A program made the position numbers and the translations under genes. Below are positions 1 to 10,038 of a DNA stretch of 64,000 bases, in pieces. Location: positions 5,704,001 to 5,768,000 of the forward strand of contig NZ_CP054923.1 of assembly GCF_013364215.1 (NCBI RefSeq). Reading direction: 5' to 3'. The DNA comes from Verrucosispora sp. NA02020. GTDB taxonomy: Bacteria; Actinomycetota; Actinomycetes; Mycobacteriales; Micromonosporaceae. The notes beneath the pieces are model-generated. The model did not search any database, had not been told where the DNA came from, and worked only from the letters and a program-made list of their open reading frames with translations. How positions within the stretch are numbered: position 1 is the stretch's first letter; the number at the start of each line of letters is the position of its first letter.

Positions 1-73
1 ACAGCATTACCGACCGAGGCACGCCTCGCCCACCTGAGCACGTTTCACGCACCTGGGACGGCGCGGCGCCCGA

Positions 74-562
74 CTACGTCCCGAGCCGCTCCGGGCAACC
101 GCCGTCGGAGACCTTCCAGACGAGTTCGCCGAGCGCCGCCAACTCCTCCGTGCTGAGTCCGGCCAGCAGTCGTGAGTCGGACAGCACCCCGTGGACCCGG
201 TCCCGCATCCGCCGGCCCGCCTCGGTCACCACCAGGGTCCGCTGCCGCCGGTCGTCCGGGTCGGCACGACGCTCCACCAGCCCGGCCCGCTCCAGCTTGT
301 CGACCAGCGCGGTCACGTTGGACCGGTCGCAGCGCAACTGCCCGGCCAGCTCACGGGCGGGCAGCGGGTGGTCCGGGTCCAGTTCGTAGAGCGCGCGGGC
401 GACCGCCGGGGTCAGCCCCAGTGCGGCGATCTCGCTGTCCTGGTGGTGCCGAAGGGCGGCGGCCACGTGCATGATCCGCCGGACCGTGTCGCCGGCCACC
501 CGGGACCGGTCGGCCCCACCCGGGCCGACCAGGGTGGCGGGTGGTCGCGGCATGGTCGACAT
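74..562 (-). CDS. MarR family transcriptional regulator
   Basis: Likely a small DNA-binding repressor or activator of the MarR family, acting as a homodimer in the cytoplasm. The 162-residue product has the usual layout: an N-terminal helical dimerisation part, a winged helix-turn-helix around residues 60-110 (RELAGQLRCDRSNVTALVDK) with the wing motif RRADPDDRRQRTLVVT, and a C-terminal helix. Length is normal for the family. An in-frame ATG lies three codons downstream (553) and could be the true start; neither has a strong ribosome binding site. The effector and target are not visible. It is transcribed towards the window start, and nothing recognisable lies in bases 1-73. Confidence 0.88.
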   Translation of the reverse strand: MSTMPRPPATLVGPGGADRSRVAGDTVRRIMHVAAALRHHQDSEIAALGLTPAVARALYELDPDHPLPARELAGQLRCDRSNVTALVDKLERAGLVERRADPDDRRQRTLVVTEAGRRMRDRVHGVLSDSRLLAGLSTEELAALGELVWKVSDGGCPERLGT

Positions 563-659
563 TCTACGATCCGGCCACGTTCGGGCAGTTCCGCCGTTAC
601 GTCGGCGGCGCGCCGCCGGGACGGTCGCCTCGCGGTGGCCGGCCGGGCGGGTGTGGTGG

Positions 660-1073
660 TCAGCCGGGCAGGAAGGAGAAGCGGACCTGCCGGCTGGAGT
701 TGTCCCCGTTGGTGTCGACCAGGCAGACCGACTGCCAGGTGCCCAGGGCGAGCCGGCCGCCGAGCACGGGCAGCGTCGCGTACGGGGCGACGAAGGCGGG
801 CAGCACGTGGTCGCGGCCGTGTCCGGGCGAACCGTGCCGGTGCTGCCAGCGGTCGTCGGTGGGCAGCAGCGCGTCCAGCGCGGTGAGCAGGTCGTCGTCG
901 GAGCCGGCGCCGGTCTCGATGATGGCCACCCCGGCGGTGGCGTGCGGCACGAACACGTGCAGCAGCCCGTCGCCCTGCCCGGCGAGGAACTGCTCGGCCT
1001 CGGCGGTGATGTCCCGGACGGTCGGCCGGGAACCGGTCCGGATGCTGATCACCTCACTACGCATACCCCCCAT
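660..1073 (-). CDS. YjbQ / UPF0047 family protein
   Basis: The 137-residue protein matches the YjbQ (secondary thiamine-phosphate synthase enzyme, UPF0047) family. It has the conserved HATAGVAIIE segment near residue 45 and GTWQSVCLVD near residue 112. Members form compact beta-barrel trimers, and some complement thiamine-phosphate synthase mutants, though the physiological reaction remains unclear. Length is typical. A second in-frame ATG lies three codons in (1064). It stands between the MarR gene and aceE, and nothing in the context links it to thiamine synthesis. Confidence 0.88.
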   Translation of the reverse strand: MGGMRSEVISIRTGSRPTVRDITAEAEQFLAGQGDGLLHVFVPHATAGVAIIETGAGSDDDLLTALDALLPTDDRWQHRHGSPGHGRDHVLPAFVAPYATLPVLGGRLALGTWQSVCLVDTNGDNSSRQVRFSFLPG

Positions 1074-1285
1074 TCTGCCCGGTTACGAAACCTTGTACCG
1101 GCGCGCTCGGCGGCGTTTCCTGGCAAGATCGTCTACTACCCGTCCGGGCCTGCGCGGCGACGCGAAGTTACTGTTCGGTACGTGTGTCGCGCGTCGCCCT
1201 TGGGCCGGGTGGACGTGACGGCGAGTGCCGCGACGGGGCAGGATGGCGCTAGAGACCTATCCCACACACAACCGAGGGAACGCCT

Positions 1286-4030
1286 GTGGCTACGGAACGC
1301 AAGCGCCCGGTGATCACGGCCGGACTGCCGAGCCAGCTTCCGGATACCGACCCTGAAGAGACCAGCGAATGGGTCGAGTCGCTCGACGGTGTCATCGATG
1401 ATCGTGGCACCAAGCGGGCGCGATACGTGATGCTGCGCCTGTTGGAGCGCGCCCGTGAGCGCCAGGTCGGCGTACCGTCGCTGACCACCACCGACTACCT
1501 CAACACGATCCCGCCGGAGCGCGAACCCTGGTTCCCGGGTGACGAGCACATCGAGCGCCGGATCCGGGCGTACGTGCGGTGGAACGCGGCGATGCTGGTG
1601 CACCGTGCGCAGCGTCCCGAGATCGGCGTCGGCGGACACATCTCCACCTTCGCGAGCTCGGCCTCGCTCTACGAGGTGGGCTTCAACCACTTCTTCCGGG
1701 GCAAGAACCACCCGGGTGGCGGCGATCACATCTTCTACCAGGGGCACGCCTCCCCCGGCATGTACGCCCGGGCGTTCCTGGAGGGTCGGCTCAGCGAGAA
1801 CCAGCTCGACGGCTTCCGGCAGGAGCTGTCGCACCCCGGCGGCGGGCTCCCGTCGTACCCGCACCCCCGGCTGATGCCGGACTTCTGGGAGTTCCCCACC
1901 GTCTCGATGGGGCTGGGCGGGCTGAACGCCATCTACCAGGCCCGGTTCAACCGCTACCTCCAGCACCGGGGCATCAAGGACACCTCCGACCAGAACGTCT
2001 GGGCCTTCCTCGGCGACGGCGAGATGGACGAGCCGGAGACCCTGGGCGCGATCGGCGTGGCCGCCCGGGAGGAGCTGGACAACCTCACCTTCGTGATCAA
2101 CTGCAACCTCCAGCGCCTGGACGGTCCGGTCCGCGGCAACGGCAAGGTGATGCAGGAGCTGGAGGCGTTCTTCCGGGGCGCCGGTTGGAACGTCATCAAG
2201 GTGGTCTGGGGCCGGGAGTGGGACCCGCTGCTCGCCGCCGACACCGACGGCGCGCTGGTCAACCTGATGAACACCACGCCGGACGGCGACTACCAGACCT
2301 ACAAGGCGGAGTCCGGGGCGTACGTCCGGGAGCACTTCTTCGGTCGGGACGCGCGGACCCGCAAGATGGTCGACGGCCTGAGCGACGACGAGATCTGGAA
2401 CCTCAAGCGCGGCGGGCACGACTACCGCAAGCTCTACGCGGCCTACAAGGCGGCGACGGAGCACACCGGGCAGCCGACGGTGATCCTGGCCAAGACGATC
2501 AAGGGCTGGACGCTCGGCCAGCACTTCGAGGGCCGCAACGCCACGCACCAGATGAAGAAGCTGACGCTGGACGACCTGAAGACGTTCCGCGACCGGCTCT
2601 ACCTGGACATCCCGGACTCGGCGCTGGAGGACAACCCGTACCTGCCGCCGTACTACCGGCCGGACGAGAAGTCCGACGAGATGCAGTACCTGCACGAGCG
2701 GCGCAAGAACCTCGGTGGCTACCTGCCGAGCCGGCGGACCGAGGCCAAGCCCCTGGCCATCCCCGGCAGCGAGCGCTTCGCCGACGTGAAGCGGGGCTCG
2801 GGCAAGCAGAAGGTGGCCACCACGATGGCCTTCGTCCGGCTGCTCAAGGACCTGATGAAGGACAAGCAGTTCGGCAGGCGCTGGGTGCCGATCATCCCGG
2901 ACGAGGCACGGACCTTCGGCCTGGACTCGATCTTCCCGACCGCCAAGATCTATTCGCCGCACGGTCAGCGGTACACCTCGGTCGACCGGGAGCTGTTCCT
3001 GTCGTACAAGGAGTCGACCGCCGGTCAGATCCTGCACGAGGGCATCAACGAGGCCGGCTCGGTCGCCTCGTTCACCGCCGCCGGTTCGTCGTACGCCACG
3101 CACGACGAACCGATGATCCCGATGTACATCTTCTACTCGATGTTCGGGTTCCAGCGCACCGGTGACGGTTTCTGGGCGGCGGCCGACCAGATGGCCCGTG
3201 GTTTCGTGCTCGGCGCCACCGCCGGTCGCACCACGCTCAACGGCGAGGGCCTCCAGCACGAGGACGGCCACTCGCTGCTGCTCGCGGCCACGAACCCGGC
3301 CGTCGTCGCGTACGACCCGGCGTTCGCGTTCGAGATCGCGCACATCGTGGAGAACGGCCTGCACCGGATGTACGGCGAGGAGCAGGAGAACGTCTTCTAC
3401 TACCTCACCATCTACAACGAGCCGATCCACCAGCCGGCCGAGCCGGAGGGCGTCGACGCCGAGGGCATCGTCAAGGGCATCTACCGGTACGCGGCGGCCC
3501 CGTCGGTGGAGGGTGACGCCCCCCGGGCGAACGTGCTCGCCTCCGGCACCGGCATGCAGTGGGCGCTCAAGGCGCAGCAGCTGCTCGCCCAGGACTGGGG
3601 GGTGGCCGCCGACGTCTGGTCGGTGACCTCCTGGACCGAGCTGCGGCGGGACGCGGTCGAGTGTGAGGCGTACAACCTCCTGCACCCGGGCGCGGAGCAG
3701 CGGGTGCCGTACATCCAGCAGAAGCTGGCCGACGCCGACGGGCCGAAGGTCGCGGTCAGCGACTGGATGCGCGCGGTGCCGGACCTGATCTCCCGCTGGG
3801 TGCCCGGTGACTGGACCTCCCTGGGCACCGACGGCTTCGGCCTGTCGGACACCCGGCACGCGCTGCGCCGGCACTTCCGCGTCGACGCCGAGTCGATCGC
3901 GGTCGCCACGCTGCGGCAGCTCGCGCTGCGCGGCGTCGTACCGGCGCACGTACCGGCCGAGGCAGCCAAGAAGTACGCCATCGACGACGTGAACGCCGCC
4001 CCGGTCGGCGAGACCGGCGGCGACAGCTAG
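1286..4030 (+). CDS. aceE: Pyruvate dehydrogenase E1 component, homodimeric type
   Basis: Cytoplasmic E1 subunit that decarboxylates pyruvate with thiamine diphosphate and passes the acetyl group to the E2 lipoyl domain. The 914-residue product has the length of the homodimeric AceE class rather than the split alpha/beta class. The ThDP/Mg-binding motif GDGEMDEPE is at residues 243-251, followed by the [14 protein letters not shown] segment near 276. GTG at 1286 is chosen because a GAGGGA ribosome binding site lies just upstream and the N-terminus (MATERKRPV) fits the family. No E2 or E3 gene is adjacent, as is usual in actinobacteria. A strong hairpin follows the stop. The roughly 210 bases upstream hold no gene and presumably the promoter. 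Confidence 0.97.
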   Translation: MATERKRPVITAGLPSQLPDTDPEETSEWVESLDGVIDDRGTKRARYVMLRLLERARERQVGVPSLTTTDYLNTIPPEREPWFPGDEHIERRIRAYVRWNAAMLVHRAQRPEIGVGGHISTFASSASLYEVGFNHFFRGKNHPGGGDHIFYQGHASPGMYARAFLEGRLSENQLDGFRQELSHPGGGLPSYPHPRLMPDFWEFPTVSMGLGGLNAIYQARFNRYLQHRGIKDTSDQNVWAFLGDGEMDEPETLGAIGVAAREELDNLTFVINCNLQRLDGPVRGNGKVMQELEAFFRGAGWNVIKVVWGREWDPLLAADTDGALVNLMNTTPDGDYQTYKAESGAYVREHFFGRDARTRKMVDGLSDDEIWNLKRGGHDYRKLYAAYKAATEHTGQPTVILAKTIKGWTLGQHFEGRNATHQMKKLTLDDLKTFRDRLYLDIPDSALEDNPYLPPYYRPDEKSDEMQYLHERRKNLGGYLPSRRTEAKPLAIPGSERFADVKRGSGKQKVATTMAFVRLLKDLMKDKQFGRRWVPIIPDEARTFGLDSIFPTAKIYSPHGQRYTSVDRELFLSYKESTAGQILHEGINEAGSVASFTAAGSSYATHDEPMIPMYIFYSMFGFQRTGDGFWAAADQMARGFVLGATAGRTTLNGEGLQHEDGHSLLLAATNPAVVAYDPAFAFEIAHIVENGLHRMYGEEQENVFYYLTIYNEPIHQPAEPEGVDAEGIVKGIYRYAAAPSVEGDAPRANVLASGTGMQWALKAQQLLAQDWGVAADVWSVTSWTELRRDAVECEAYNLLHPGAEQRVPYIQQKLADADGPKVAVSDWMRAVPDLISRWVPGDWTSLGTDGFGLSDTRHALRRHFRVDAESIAVATLRQLALRGVVPAHVPAEAAKKYAIDDVNAAPVGETGGDS

Positions 4031-4043
4031 TACCGCACGCACT

Positions 4044-4080
4044 GAGAGAGGGCCCGGCGCATCGCGCCGGGCCCTCTCTC
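4044..4080 (+). terminator. Rho-independent-type terminator after aceE
   Basis: A perfect 17-bp stem (4044-4060 with 4064-4080) closes on a 3-base loop, 13 bases after the aceE stop. It lacks a U-run, as is common for actinobacterial terminators. Confidence 0.85.
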
Positions 4081-4096
4081 ACGCTGGGGTCGGGGG

Positions 4097-4150
4097 AAAG
4101 GAAGGGCCCCCTGCTAACGCCTCGTGCATAGCAAGGGTCCCTTCCTAACA
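4097..4150 (+). repeat. Stem-loop repeat, copy 1 (AACGCCTCGTGCAT loop)
   Basis: Dispersed extragenic palindrome. Imperfect arms 4097-4115 and 4130-4149 flank the 14-base loop AACGCCTCGTGCAT (4116-4129). The same loop recurs exactly at 11480, 30296 and 37723. The arms carry several mismatches, so this copy is decayed. It follows the aceE terminator directly. Confidence 0.85.
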
Positions 4151-4376
4151 CGCATGCGCGCACCCGCTCCACGAGCGCCGAGAACGGCGGCGACGCCGCC
4201 CCGGTATGACACAGGCGATATCAGGAGGCGACTTCCCCCCGTAACATCGCCGATCCACAATCATCGATAGGTATCCGACCTCCGCACGGGCACCACGCCG
4301 GCCCGGTGGACTCCTGTCGCGCCGTCCTCCGCCGGCTCGGACGCCGTCCGCCCCCGCGCGACGAGAGGGAGCACAG

Positions 4377-5666
4377 ATGCGAATCGTCCGGATCGGCCTG
4401 GCCCTGGCCGTCGGCGCCCTGGTGGTGTCGACGCTGGGGCCGGGCTCGCCCTCGGTGGCACACGACCCCGCCACACCCGCCGGGCGGGCGTCGGCGCAGG
4501 AGTTCATGGCGCAACGGGAACCGACCCAGCAGGCGGCTGCCCTCGCGGCGACGGCCTGCACGAACGGTCAGGCGGCCGGCTACCCCTGCCGCAACGTGGA
4601 CCTGCTGTCGTTCATGCCGCTGTCCGGCATCGGCGGCAGCCAGGCGAACGACATCTGGGGTTGGACCGACCCGCAGACCCGCAAGGAGTACGCGCTGGTC
4701 GGCCGCCGCAACGGCACCTCGTTCGTGGACATCTCGGACCCGACCGCGCCGGTGTACCTCGGCAACCTGCCCGCGTACCAGAACCGCACCGCCGTCTGGC
4801 GGGACATCAAGGTCTACCGTGACCACGCCTACGTGGTGGCGGACGTCTCCGGGCACGGCATGCAGGTCTTCGACCTGACGCGGCTGCGCGGCGTCACCAC
4901 GCCGCAGACCTGGACGACGAACGCGCAGTACAACCAGTTCGGCAACTCGCACAACATCGCCATCAACGAGCAGACCGGCTTCGCGTACGCGGTCGGCACC
5001 AACACCTGCAGCGGCGGCCTGCACATGGTCGACATCCGGACCCCGAAGTCCCCGACGTCGGCCGGCTGCGTCAGCAACGACGGATACACCCACGACACCC
5101 AGTGCGTGGTCTACCGGGGTCCCGACACCGCCTACAGCGGGCGGGAGATCTGTGTCAGCTCCAACGAGGACACCGTCACCGTGGTCGACGTGACCACCAA
5201 GTCCGCCCCTCGACAGCTGGCCCGCATCGGGTACACCGGTCGGGCGTACACCCACCAGGGCTGGTTCACCGAGGACCAGCGCTACTTCCTGCTCGACGAC
5301 GAGTTGGACGAGTCCCGTCGCGGGGTGAACACGCAGACCTACATCTGGGACCTGGCCGACCTGGACGCCCCTCGACACATCGGCACCTACAGCGCGCCCT
5401 CCGGCGTCGCCGCCACCGACCACAACCAGTACGTCAAGGGCAAGTACAGCTACCAGGCCAACTATCGGGCCGGGTTGCGCATCCTGGACCTGACCAACGT
5501 GGCCGCCGGCCGCGCCACCGAGGCCGGGTACTTCGACGTCTACCCGTCCAGCAACAGTTCCTCGATGAACGGCGCCTGGAGCACCTACCCGTACTTCCCG
5601 AGCGGTGTCGTCGTGGTCAGCGGCATCGAACAGGGGCTGTTCGTGTTGCAGCCCCGGCTGCCGTGA
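4377..5666 (+). CDS. Secreted choice-of-anchor B family protein
   Basis: Secreted protein of 429 residues with a Sec signal peptide (charged MRIVR, hydrophobic core to about residue 24). The mature part has LVIVD-like beta-propeller repeats (ALVGRRNGTSFVDISDPTAP, then similar units around residues 140, 225 and 330) of the kind grouped as choice-of-anchor B family. These are predicted to be extracellular propellers of unknown ligand. There is no LPXTG or obvious C-terminal anchor. The ATG has a GAGAGGGAG ribosome binding site. Its TGA overlaps the GTG start of the next gene, so the two are probably translated together. Confidence 0.85.
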   Translation: MRIVRIGLALAVGALVVSTLGPGSPSVAHDPATPAGRASAQEFMAQREPTQQAAALAATACTNGQAAGYPCRNVDLLSFMPLSGIGGSQANDIWGWTDPQTRKEYALVGRRNGTSFVDISDPTAPVYLGNLPAYQNRTAVWRDIKVYRDHAYVVADVSGHGMQVFDLTRLRGVTTPQTWTTNAQYNQFGNSHNIAINEQTGFAYAVGTNTCSGGLHMVDIRTPKSPTSAGCVSNDGYTHDTQCVVYRGPDTAYSGREICVSSNEDTVTVVDVTTKSAPRQLARIGYTGRAYTHQGWFTEDQRYFLLDDELDESRRGVNTQTYIWDLADLDAPRHIGTYSAPSGVAATDHNQYVKGKYSYQANYRAGLRILDLTNVAAGRATEAGYFDVYPSSNSSSMNGAWSTYPYFPSGVVVVSGIEQGLFVLQPRLP

Positions 5667-6604
5667 CGACGACCAGTCAGGGGCCGGCGGCGAAAGCCGT
5701 CGGCTCCGTCGCCGTGCCGCCCACCCGGGAGTACGCGACCGGTCCCCCCGTTCCGGAACCGACGTCGGGTCCGCCGACGCGCTACGCGGCCATCGCGCTG
5801 GTGCTCGCGCTGACCCTGACGGTCGGCTTCTTCGCCGGGCGGGCCGGCGGCCCGAGCGGCACTCCGGCCCGGTCGTCCGGTGCCGTGCCGGGCGGGCACG
5901 CGGGCCACGGTCCGGGCGGGCTGGAGGTCTCCCGTGACGGCTGGTCTCTGGCGCTGCACACGCCGGACCTGACCGCCGGCGAGCCGGGTGAGCTGGCCTT
6001 CCAGATCAGCGACCAGACCGGGGCCGCACTGACCGAGTTCCAGGAGAACCACGAGCGCCGGATGCACCTGATCCTGGTCGGCCGTGACCTCTCCGGGTAT
6101 CAGCACCTGCATCCGGAGATGTCGCCCGACGGCACCTGGCGGGTGCGGGTCACCCCGTCGGCACCCGGCCCGTTGCGGGTGATCGCCGACTTCTGGCCGC
6201 TCGGCGCCCAGGCGGGGGTCACCCTCGGGACGGACCTGCCGGTTCCCGGCCGGTACGCGGCACGGCCACTCGATCCGCCCGAGGAGACGGTCCTGGTCGA
6301 CGACTACACGGTCACCCTGGACGGCGGCCTGCGGGCCGGCGAATCCCACCAGGTGCTCGTCTGGCTCGGTCGCCTCGGGCAGCCGGTCAACGACCTGCAA
6401 CCGCACCTGGGCGCGTACGGGCACCTGGTCGCGTTGCGCCAGGGCGATCTGGCGTACCTGCACGTCCATCCGGCGGCGGCGAGTCAGGCCAGTTCGGTGG
6501 TGGCGTTCGGCATCACGGTGCCGTCGACGGGCACCTATCGCCTCTTCTTCGAGTTCCGGCACCTCGACGAGGTACGCGTCGCGGCCTTCACCGTCGTCGT
6601 GTAG
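5663..6604 (+). CDS. Membrane-anchored protein with paired His-rich motifs
   Basis: A 313-residue protein translated from GTG 5663, which overlaps the upstream stop (GTGA). One transmembrane helix at about residues 42-61 follows a cytoplasmic proline-rich tail. The extracytoplasmic part begins with a His/Gly patch (GGHAGHGPGG). Two similar motifs follow: MHLILVGRDLSGYQHLHP near residue 133 and HLVALRQGDLAYLHVHP near residue 253. The repeated H-x-H-P spacing looks like metal coordination, perhaps copper, but this is inference. I do not recognise a named family with certainty. Coupling to the secreted propeller protein suggests a joint extracytoplasmic function. Confidence 0.7.
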   Translation: MTTTSQGPAAKAVGSVAVPPTREYATGPPVPEPTSGPPTRYAAIALVLALTLTVGFFAGRAGGPSGTPARSSGAVPGGHAGHGPGGLEVSRDGWSLALHTPDLTAGEPGELAFQISDQTGAALTEFQENHERRMHLILVGRDLSGYQHLHPEMSPDGTWRVRVTPSAPGPLRVIADFWPLGAQAGVTLGTDLPVPGRYAARPLDPPEETVLVDDYTVTLDGGLRAGESHQVLVWLGRLGQPVNDLQPHLGAYGHLVALRQGDLAYLHVHPAAASQASSVVAFGITVPSTGTYRLFFEFRHLDEVRVAAFTVVV

Positions 6605-6629
6605 GGCGATCACCGGCGGCGTCGAAAAC

Positions 6630-6674
6630 GGTGGCGGCCCGGGTGCACCTGGTCGGGACACCGGGGCCGCCACC
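6630..6674. terminator. Bidirectional terminator hairpin between convergent genes
   Basis: Near-perfect 14-bp arms (6630-6643 and 6661-6674, GGTGGCGGCC core) lie between the end of the His-motif gene and the end of the convergent SRPBCC gene. They could serve both strands. Confidence 0.7.
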
Positions 6675-6704
6675 GCATCGCGGGTGACGCCAGGAGGTGG
6701 TCGG

Positions 6705-7151
6705 TCAGCCGACGGCGGCCAGGTCGGTCAGCCGAGCCAGCGAGTCCTCCAGGTCGGCGCCGACCCTGCGCAGGCCGAGCCGGAGAAGCGCGGCCTTGAC
6801 CGGGCCGGCCGGCCAGCGTACGACGATGAGCCGCACGACCGTCCCACCCTCGTCCTCGTCCGGGGTGAGCTGGACGTATATCTCGGTGCGCGCCTCCGCT
6901 CGGGCACCGGCGCCCTTGGCCCGTTCCCGCCAGCCGATCAGGGTCGGTTCCTGGTAGGCGATCACTTCGGCCTCATGTGCGGCACCGCGCCCGGCCTGGA
7001 CCAGTTGCCGTCTGCCGAAGCCCTCGCCCGAGAGGACCTCGGCCGCACGGACGCCGGCCAGCCAGGCCGGCAACTGCTCAGCGCGCTGTACCACGTCCCA
7101 GACCGCGTTCACCGGTGCCGTCACGTGCGCGCTGCGTTCCACGAGGATCAT
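6705..7151 (-). CDS. SRPBCC family protein
   Basis: A 148-residue START/Bet v1-like (SRPBCC) protein, a small hydrophobic-pocket fold used for lipid or polyketide binding. It begins MILVERSAHVTAPVNAVWDVVQRAEQ, with the classical beta-strand plus VWDVV helix start. The middle has a GWRERAKGAG turn, and a long C-terminal helix runs LRRVGADLEDSLARL. ATG 7151 is preferred over longer in-frame starts because GGAGGA precedes it at good spacing. The ligand is not predictable. It is divergent from the beta-glucosidase gene. Confidence 0.82.
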   Translation of the reverse strand: MILVERSAHVTAPVNAVWDVVQRAEQLPAWLAGVRAAEVLSGEGFGRRQLVQAGRGAAHEAEVIAYQEPTLIGWRERAKGAGARAEARTEIYVQLTPDEDEGGTVVRLIVVRWPAGPVKAALLRLGLRRVGADLEDSLARLTDLAAVG

Positions 7152-7337
7152 TTCCGTCTTCCTCCAGTGAGGACATCCCACAATATTCGGAACTGTATGC
7201 GCAAAAACGGACGTATGTGGACGGGTTAACAAAGACACGCCGAAAGGTATTGCCATCGACGCATCGACACCCTATGGCGCAGCGCTCCCACGACCCCTAG
7301 AGTTCCGAACACGTTTCGCGTTTCGCCGGGAGGGCGC

Positions 7338-8687
7338 ATGCAGACCGCTCCGATGCCCGACTTCCCCACCGGATTCCGCTGGGGCGTCTCCACCTCCGCC
7401 TACCAGATCGAGGGCGCCGCCGACGCGGACGGTCGCGGACCCTCCATCTGGGACACCTTCGCCCACTCCCCCGGGCGCATCCTCGACGGCAGCACCGGCG
7501 ACGTGGCCTGCGACCACTACCACCGCTATGCCGAGGACGTCGCGCTGATGGCCGGGCTCGGGGTGACCGCGTACCGCTTCTCGGTGGCCTGGCCCCGCGT
7601 GCTGCCCGCCGGCACCGGCCGGGTCAACGCCGCCGGGCTCGACTTCTACGAGCGGCTGGTGGACGAGTTGCTCGGCCACGGCATCGACCCGGTCGCCACG
7701 CTGTTCCACTGGGACCTGCCCCAGCCGCTCCAGGACGCCGGCGGCTGGCTGCACCGCGACACCGCGCACCGGTTCGCCGAGTACGCCGACGTGCTGGCCA
7801 CCCGCCTCGGCGACCGGGTCAAGCTCTGGATCACCCTCAACGAGCCGTTCATCCACATGAGCCTCGGCCACGGCACCGGCGAGCACGCCCCCGGCAAGGC
7901 GCTGCTCTTCGACGCCTTCCCGGTCGCCCACCACCAACTGCTCGGGCACGGTCTCGCGGTCGCCGCGCTGCGCGCCCGCAGCAACAGTCCGGTCGCCATC
8001 GCCAACAACTATTCGCCGGTACGCGTGCTCGGCGACGACCCCGCCGACGCCGCCGCCGGGTACGCCTACGACGCGTTGCACAACCGGCTCTTCACCGACC
8101 CGCTGCTCGGCCGCGGCTACCCGACCGAGCTGGGCTTCGACACCAGCGTGGTCCGCGACGGCGACCTCGACGTCATCGCCGCCCCGCTCGACGTGCTCGG
8201 GGTCAACTACTACAACCCCAGCGGCGTACGCGCCCCCGAGGAGGGCTCGCCGCTGCCGTTCACGCTGGTGCCGCTCACCGGGTACCCGCGTACCGCCTTC
8301 GACTGGCCGGTGGCACCGGACGGGCTCCGGGACCTGCTCGGCTGGCTGCACCGGCAGTACGGGTCGGACCTGCCCCCGATCCAGATCACCGAGAGCGGCT
8401 GCGCGTACGACGACACCCCGGACGCCGAGGGCCGGGTGCCGGACCCGGACCGGATCGCCTACCTGGACGGCCACCTGCGCGCGGTGCACGCGGCGATGGC
8501 CGACGGGGTCGACGTGACCGGGTACTTCGTCTGGTCCCTGCTGGACAACTGGGAGTGGGCCGAGGGCTTCACCAAGCGCTTCGGCCTGGTGCACGTCGAC
8601 TTCGCCACCGGAGCGCGTACGCCCAAGTCCTCGTACTCCTGGCTGCGCGAGGTCATCGCGGCGGCCCGGCGGGAACCTCCGCGGTGA
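7338..8687 (+). CDS. GH1 beta-glucosidase
   Basis: Family 1 glycoside hydrolase of 449 residues, probably cytoplasmic because no signal peptide is present. It releases glucose from cello-oligosaccharides or aryl glucosides. The family N-terminus [18 protein letters not shown] is present. The acid/base is E169 in TLNEP, and the nucleophile is E352 in ITESG (family consensus is ITENG). Start at ATG 7338 is supported by GGGAGGG eight bases upstream. The stop overlaps the GTG of an MFS transporter, indicating a sugar uptake and hydrolysis pair. A LacI-type operator might be expected upstream, but I could not define one. Confidence 0.95.
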   Translation: MQTAPMPDFPTGFRWGVSTSAYQIEGAADADGRGPSIWDTFAHSPGRILDGSTGDVACDHYHRYAEDVALMAGLGVTAYRFSVAWPRVLPAGTGRVNAAGLDFYERLVDELLGHGIDPVATLFHWDLPQPLQDAGGWLHRDTAHRFAEYADVLATRLGDRVKLWITLNEPFIHMSLGHGTGEHAPGKALLFDAFPVAHHQLLGHGLAVAALRARSNSPVAIANNYSPVRVLGDDPADAAAGYAYDALHNRLFTDPLLGRGYPTELGFDTSVVRDGDLDVIAAPLDVLGVNYYNPSGVRAPEEGSPLPFTLVPLTGYPRTAFDWPVAPDGLRDLLGWLHRQYGSDLPPIQITESGCAYDDTPDAEGRVPDPDRIAYLDGHLRAVHAAMADGVDVTGYFVWSLLDNWEWAEGFTKRFGLVHVDFATGARTPKSSYSWLREVIAAARREPPR

Positions 8688-9955
8688 CCACCGTCGACCC
8701 GACGCCGGCCTCGCTGCCGGCGGCGCTGGCGGAACCGACCGTGTCGGTGCGGCGCGGCTGGATCGCGCTGCTCTTCGCCGCGAACCTCGGCGTCTGGATG
8801 GCGTTCTTCACCCCGATCCAGGTGCTGCTGCCGCAGCAGCTCGGACAGATCGCGCCGACGAACAAGGAGACCATGCTGGCGGTGGTCACCGGGATCGGCG
8901 CGCTCGCCGCGGTGATCGTCAACCCACTGGTCGGGGCACTGTCGGACCGGACCTGCCTGCGGATCGGCGGTCGGGAGTTCGGCCGCCGGCACGTCTGGAC
9001 CCTCGGCGGCGCGGTGCTCGGCGCGCTGTCGCTGGCACTGCTCGCCCAGGCGCAGACCGTGCTCGGCGTGGTCGTCGGCTGGGTCGCCGCGCAGACCTGC
9101 TTCAACGCGATGCTGGCCAGCCTGACCGCCGCCGTACCGGACCGGGTCCCGGTCGCCCAGCGCGGCGGCGTCTCCGGCTGGGTCGGCATCCCGCAGGCGC
9201 TCGGGCTGGTGCTCGGCGTCGTCCTGGTCACCGCCGTGGTCACCGGCAACGCCGCCGGCTACCTGGCGATCGCCGCCGCGGTGCTGCTGTTCGCGCTGCC
9301 GTTCGCGCTGCGCACCACCGACGACCCGTTGCCGCGTACGCACCGACCCCCGCTGCGGGGACTGCTGGCCGGCATGTGGGTGTCGCCGCGCCGGTACCCG
9401 GACTTCGGCTGGGCCTGGATCACCCGGTTCCTGGTGCAGCTCGGCAACGCCTTCGGCACCCTCTACCTGCTGTACTTCCTCACCGACGAGGTCCGGGTGG
9501 CCGACCCCGAGGGCGGCCTGCTGGTGCTGATCCTGCTCTACACCGCCGGGCTGATGGCCACCACGGTGGTCGCCGGGCGACTGTCGGACCGCACGGGCAA
9601 ACGCAAGATCTTCGTCATCGTCGCCGGGATGGTGATCGCGGTCGCGGCCCTGCTGCTGGCCGTCGCCCCCACCTGGCCGATGGCGATCGTCGCCGCGCTG
9701 CTGCTCGGTGCCGGTTACGGGGTGTACCTGTCGGTGGACGCCGCCCTGATCACGCAGGTCCTGCCGAGGGCCACCGACCGGGCCAAGGACCTCGGCGTGA
9801 TCAACATCGCCAACTCCGCCCCGCAGGTGCTCGGGCCGGCCGTCTCCGCCCCGATCGTGGTGTACCTGGGCGGCTACCCCGCCCTGTACGCCACCACCGC
9901 CGCGGTGACCGTCCTCGGCAGCATCCTGGTGCTGAAGATCCGTTCCGTCCCCTGA
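8684..9955 (+). CDS. MFS transporter (sugar-type)
   Basis: A 423-residue major facilitator with about 12 hydrophobic segments. The loop 2-3 signature appears as GALSDRT...GRRHVW near residue 85-105, and a second copy as [11 protein letters not shown] near residue 300. GTG 8684 overlaps the beta-glucosidase stop (GTGA), so translation is coupled and the transporter probably imports the glucoside cleaved by that enzyme. Substrate assignment is inference from context. A repeat hairpin follows the stop by 12 bases. Confidence 0.88.
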   Translation: MTTVDPTPASLPAALAEPTVSVRRGWIALLFAANLGVWMAFFTPIQVLLPQQLGQIAPTNKETMLAVVTGIGALAAVIVNPLVGALSDRTCLRIGGREFGRRHVWTLGGAVLGALSLALLAQAQTVLGVVVGWVAAQTCFNAMLASLTAAVPDRVPVAQRGGVSGWVGIPQALGLVLGVVLVTAVVTGNAAGYLAIAAAVLLFALPFALRTTDDPLPRTHRPPLRGLLAGMWVSPRRYPDFGWAWITRFLVQLGNAFGTLYLLYFLTDEVRVADPEGGLLVLILLYTAGLMATTVVAGRLSDRTGKRKIFVIVAGMVIAVAALLLAVAPTWPMAIVAALLLGAGYGVYLSVDAALITQVLPRATDRAKDLGVINIANSAPQVLGPAVSAPIVVYLGGYPALYATTAAVTVLGSILVLKIRSVP

Positions 9956-9966
9956 CCCGCTGTGAC

Positions 9967-10020
9967 GTAAGGAGGGGTCCCCTGTACGACACCAGGCGAC
10001 AGCAGGGGACCCCTCCTTAC
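9967..10020 (+). repeat. Stem-loop repeat, copy 2 (same stem, different loop)
   Basis: Perfect 18-bp arms 9967-9984 and 10003-10020 (GTAAGGAGGGGTCCCCTG and its complement), identical to the outer stem of copy 3. The 18-base loop is unrelated (TACGACACCAGGCGACAG). It sits between the MFS stop and gltX and may also act as a terminator. Confidence 0.85.
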
Positions 10021-10038
10021 ATCTGTACGCTGGGGGCC

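Noticed and set aside
1136..4042. 968-codon open frame antisense to aceE
   Set aside because: Product is low-complexity Arg/Val/His-rich with no motif, while the opposite strand encodes a full-length AceE. It is a typical GC-rich shadow frame.
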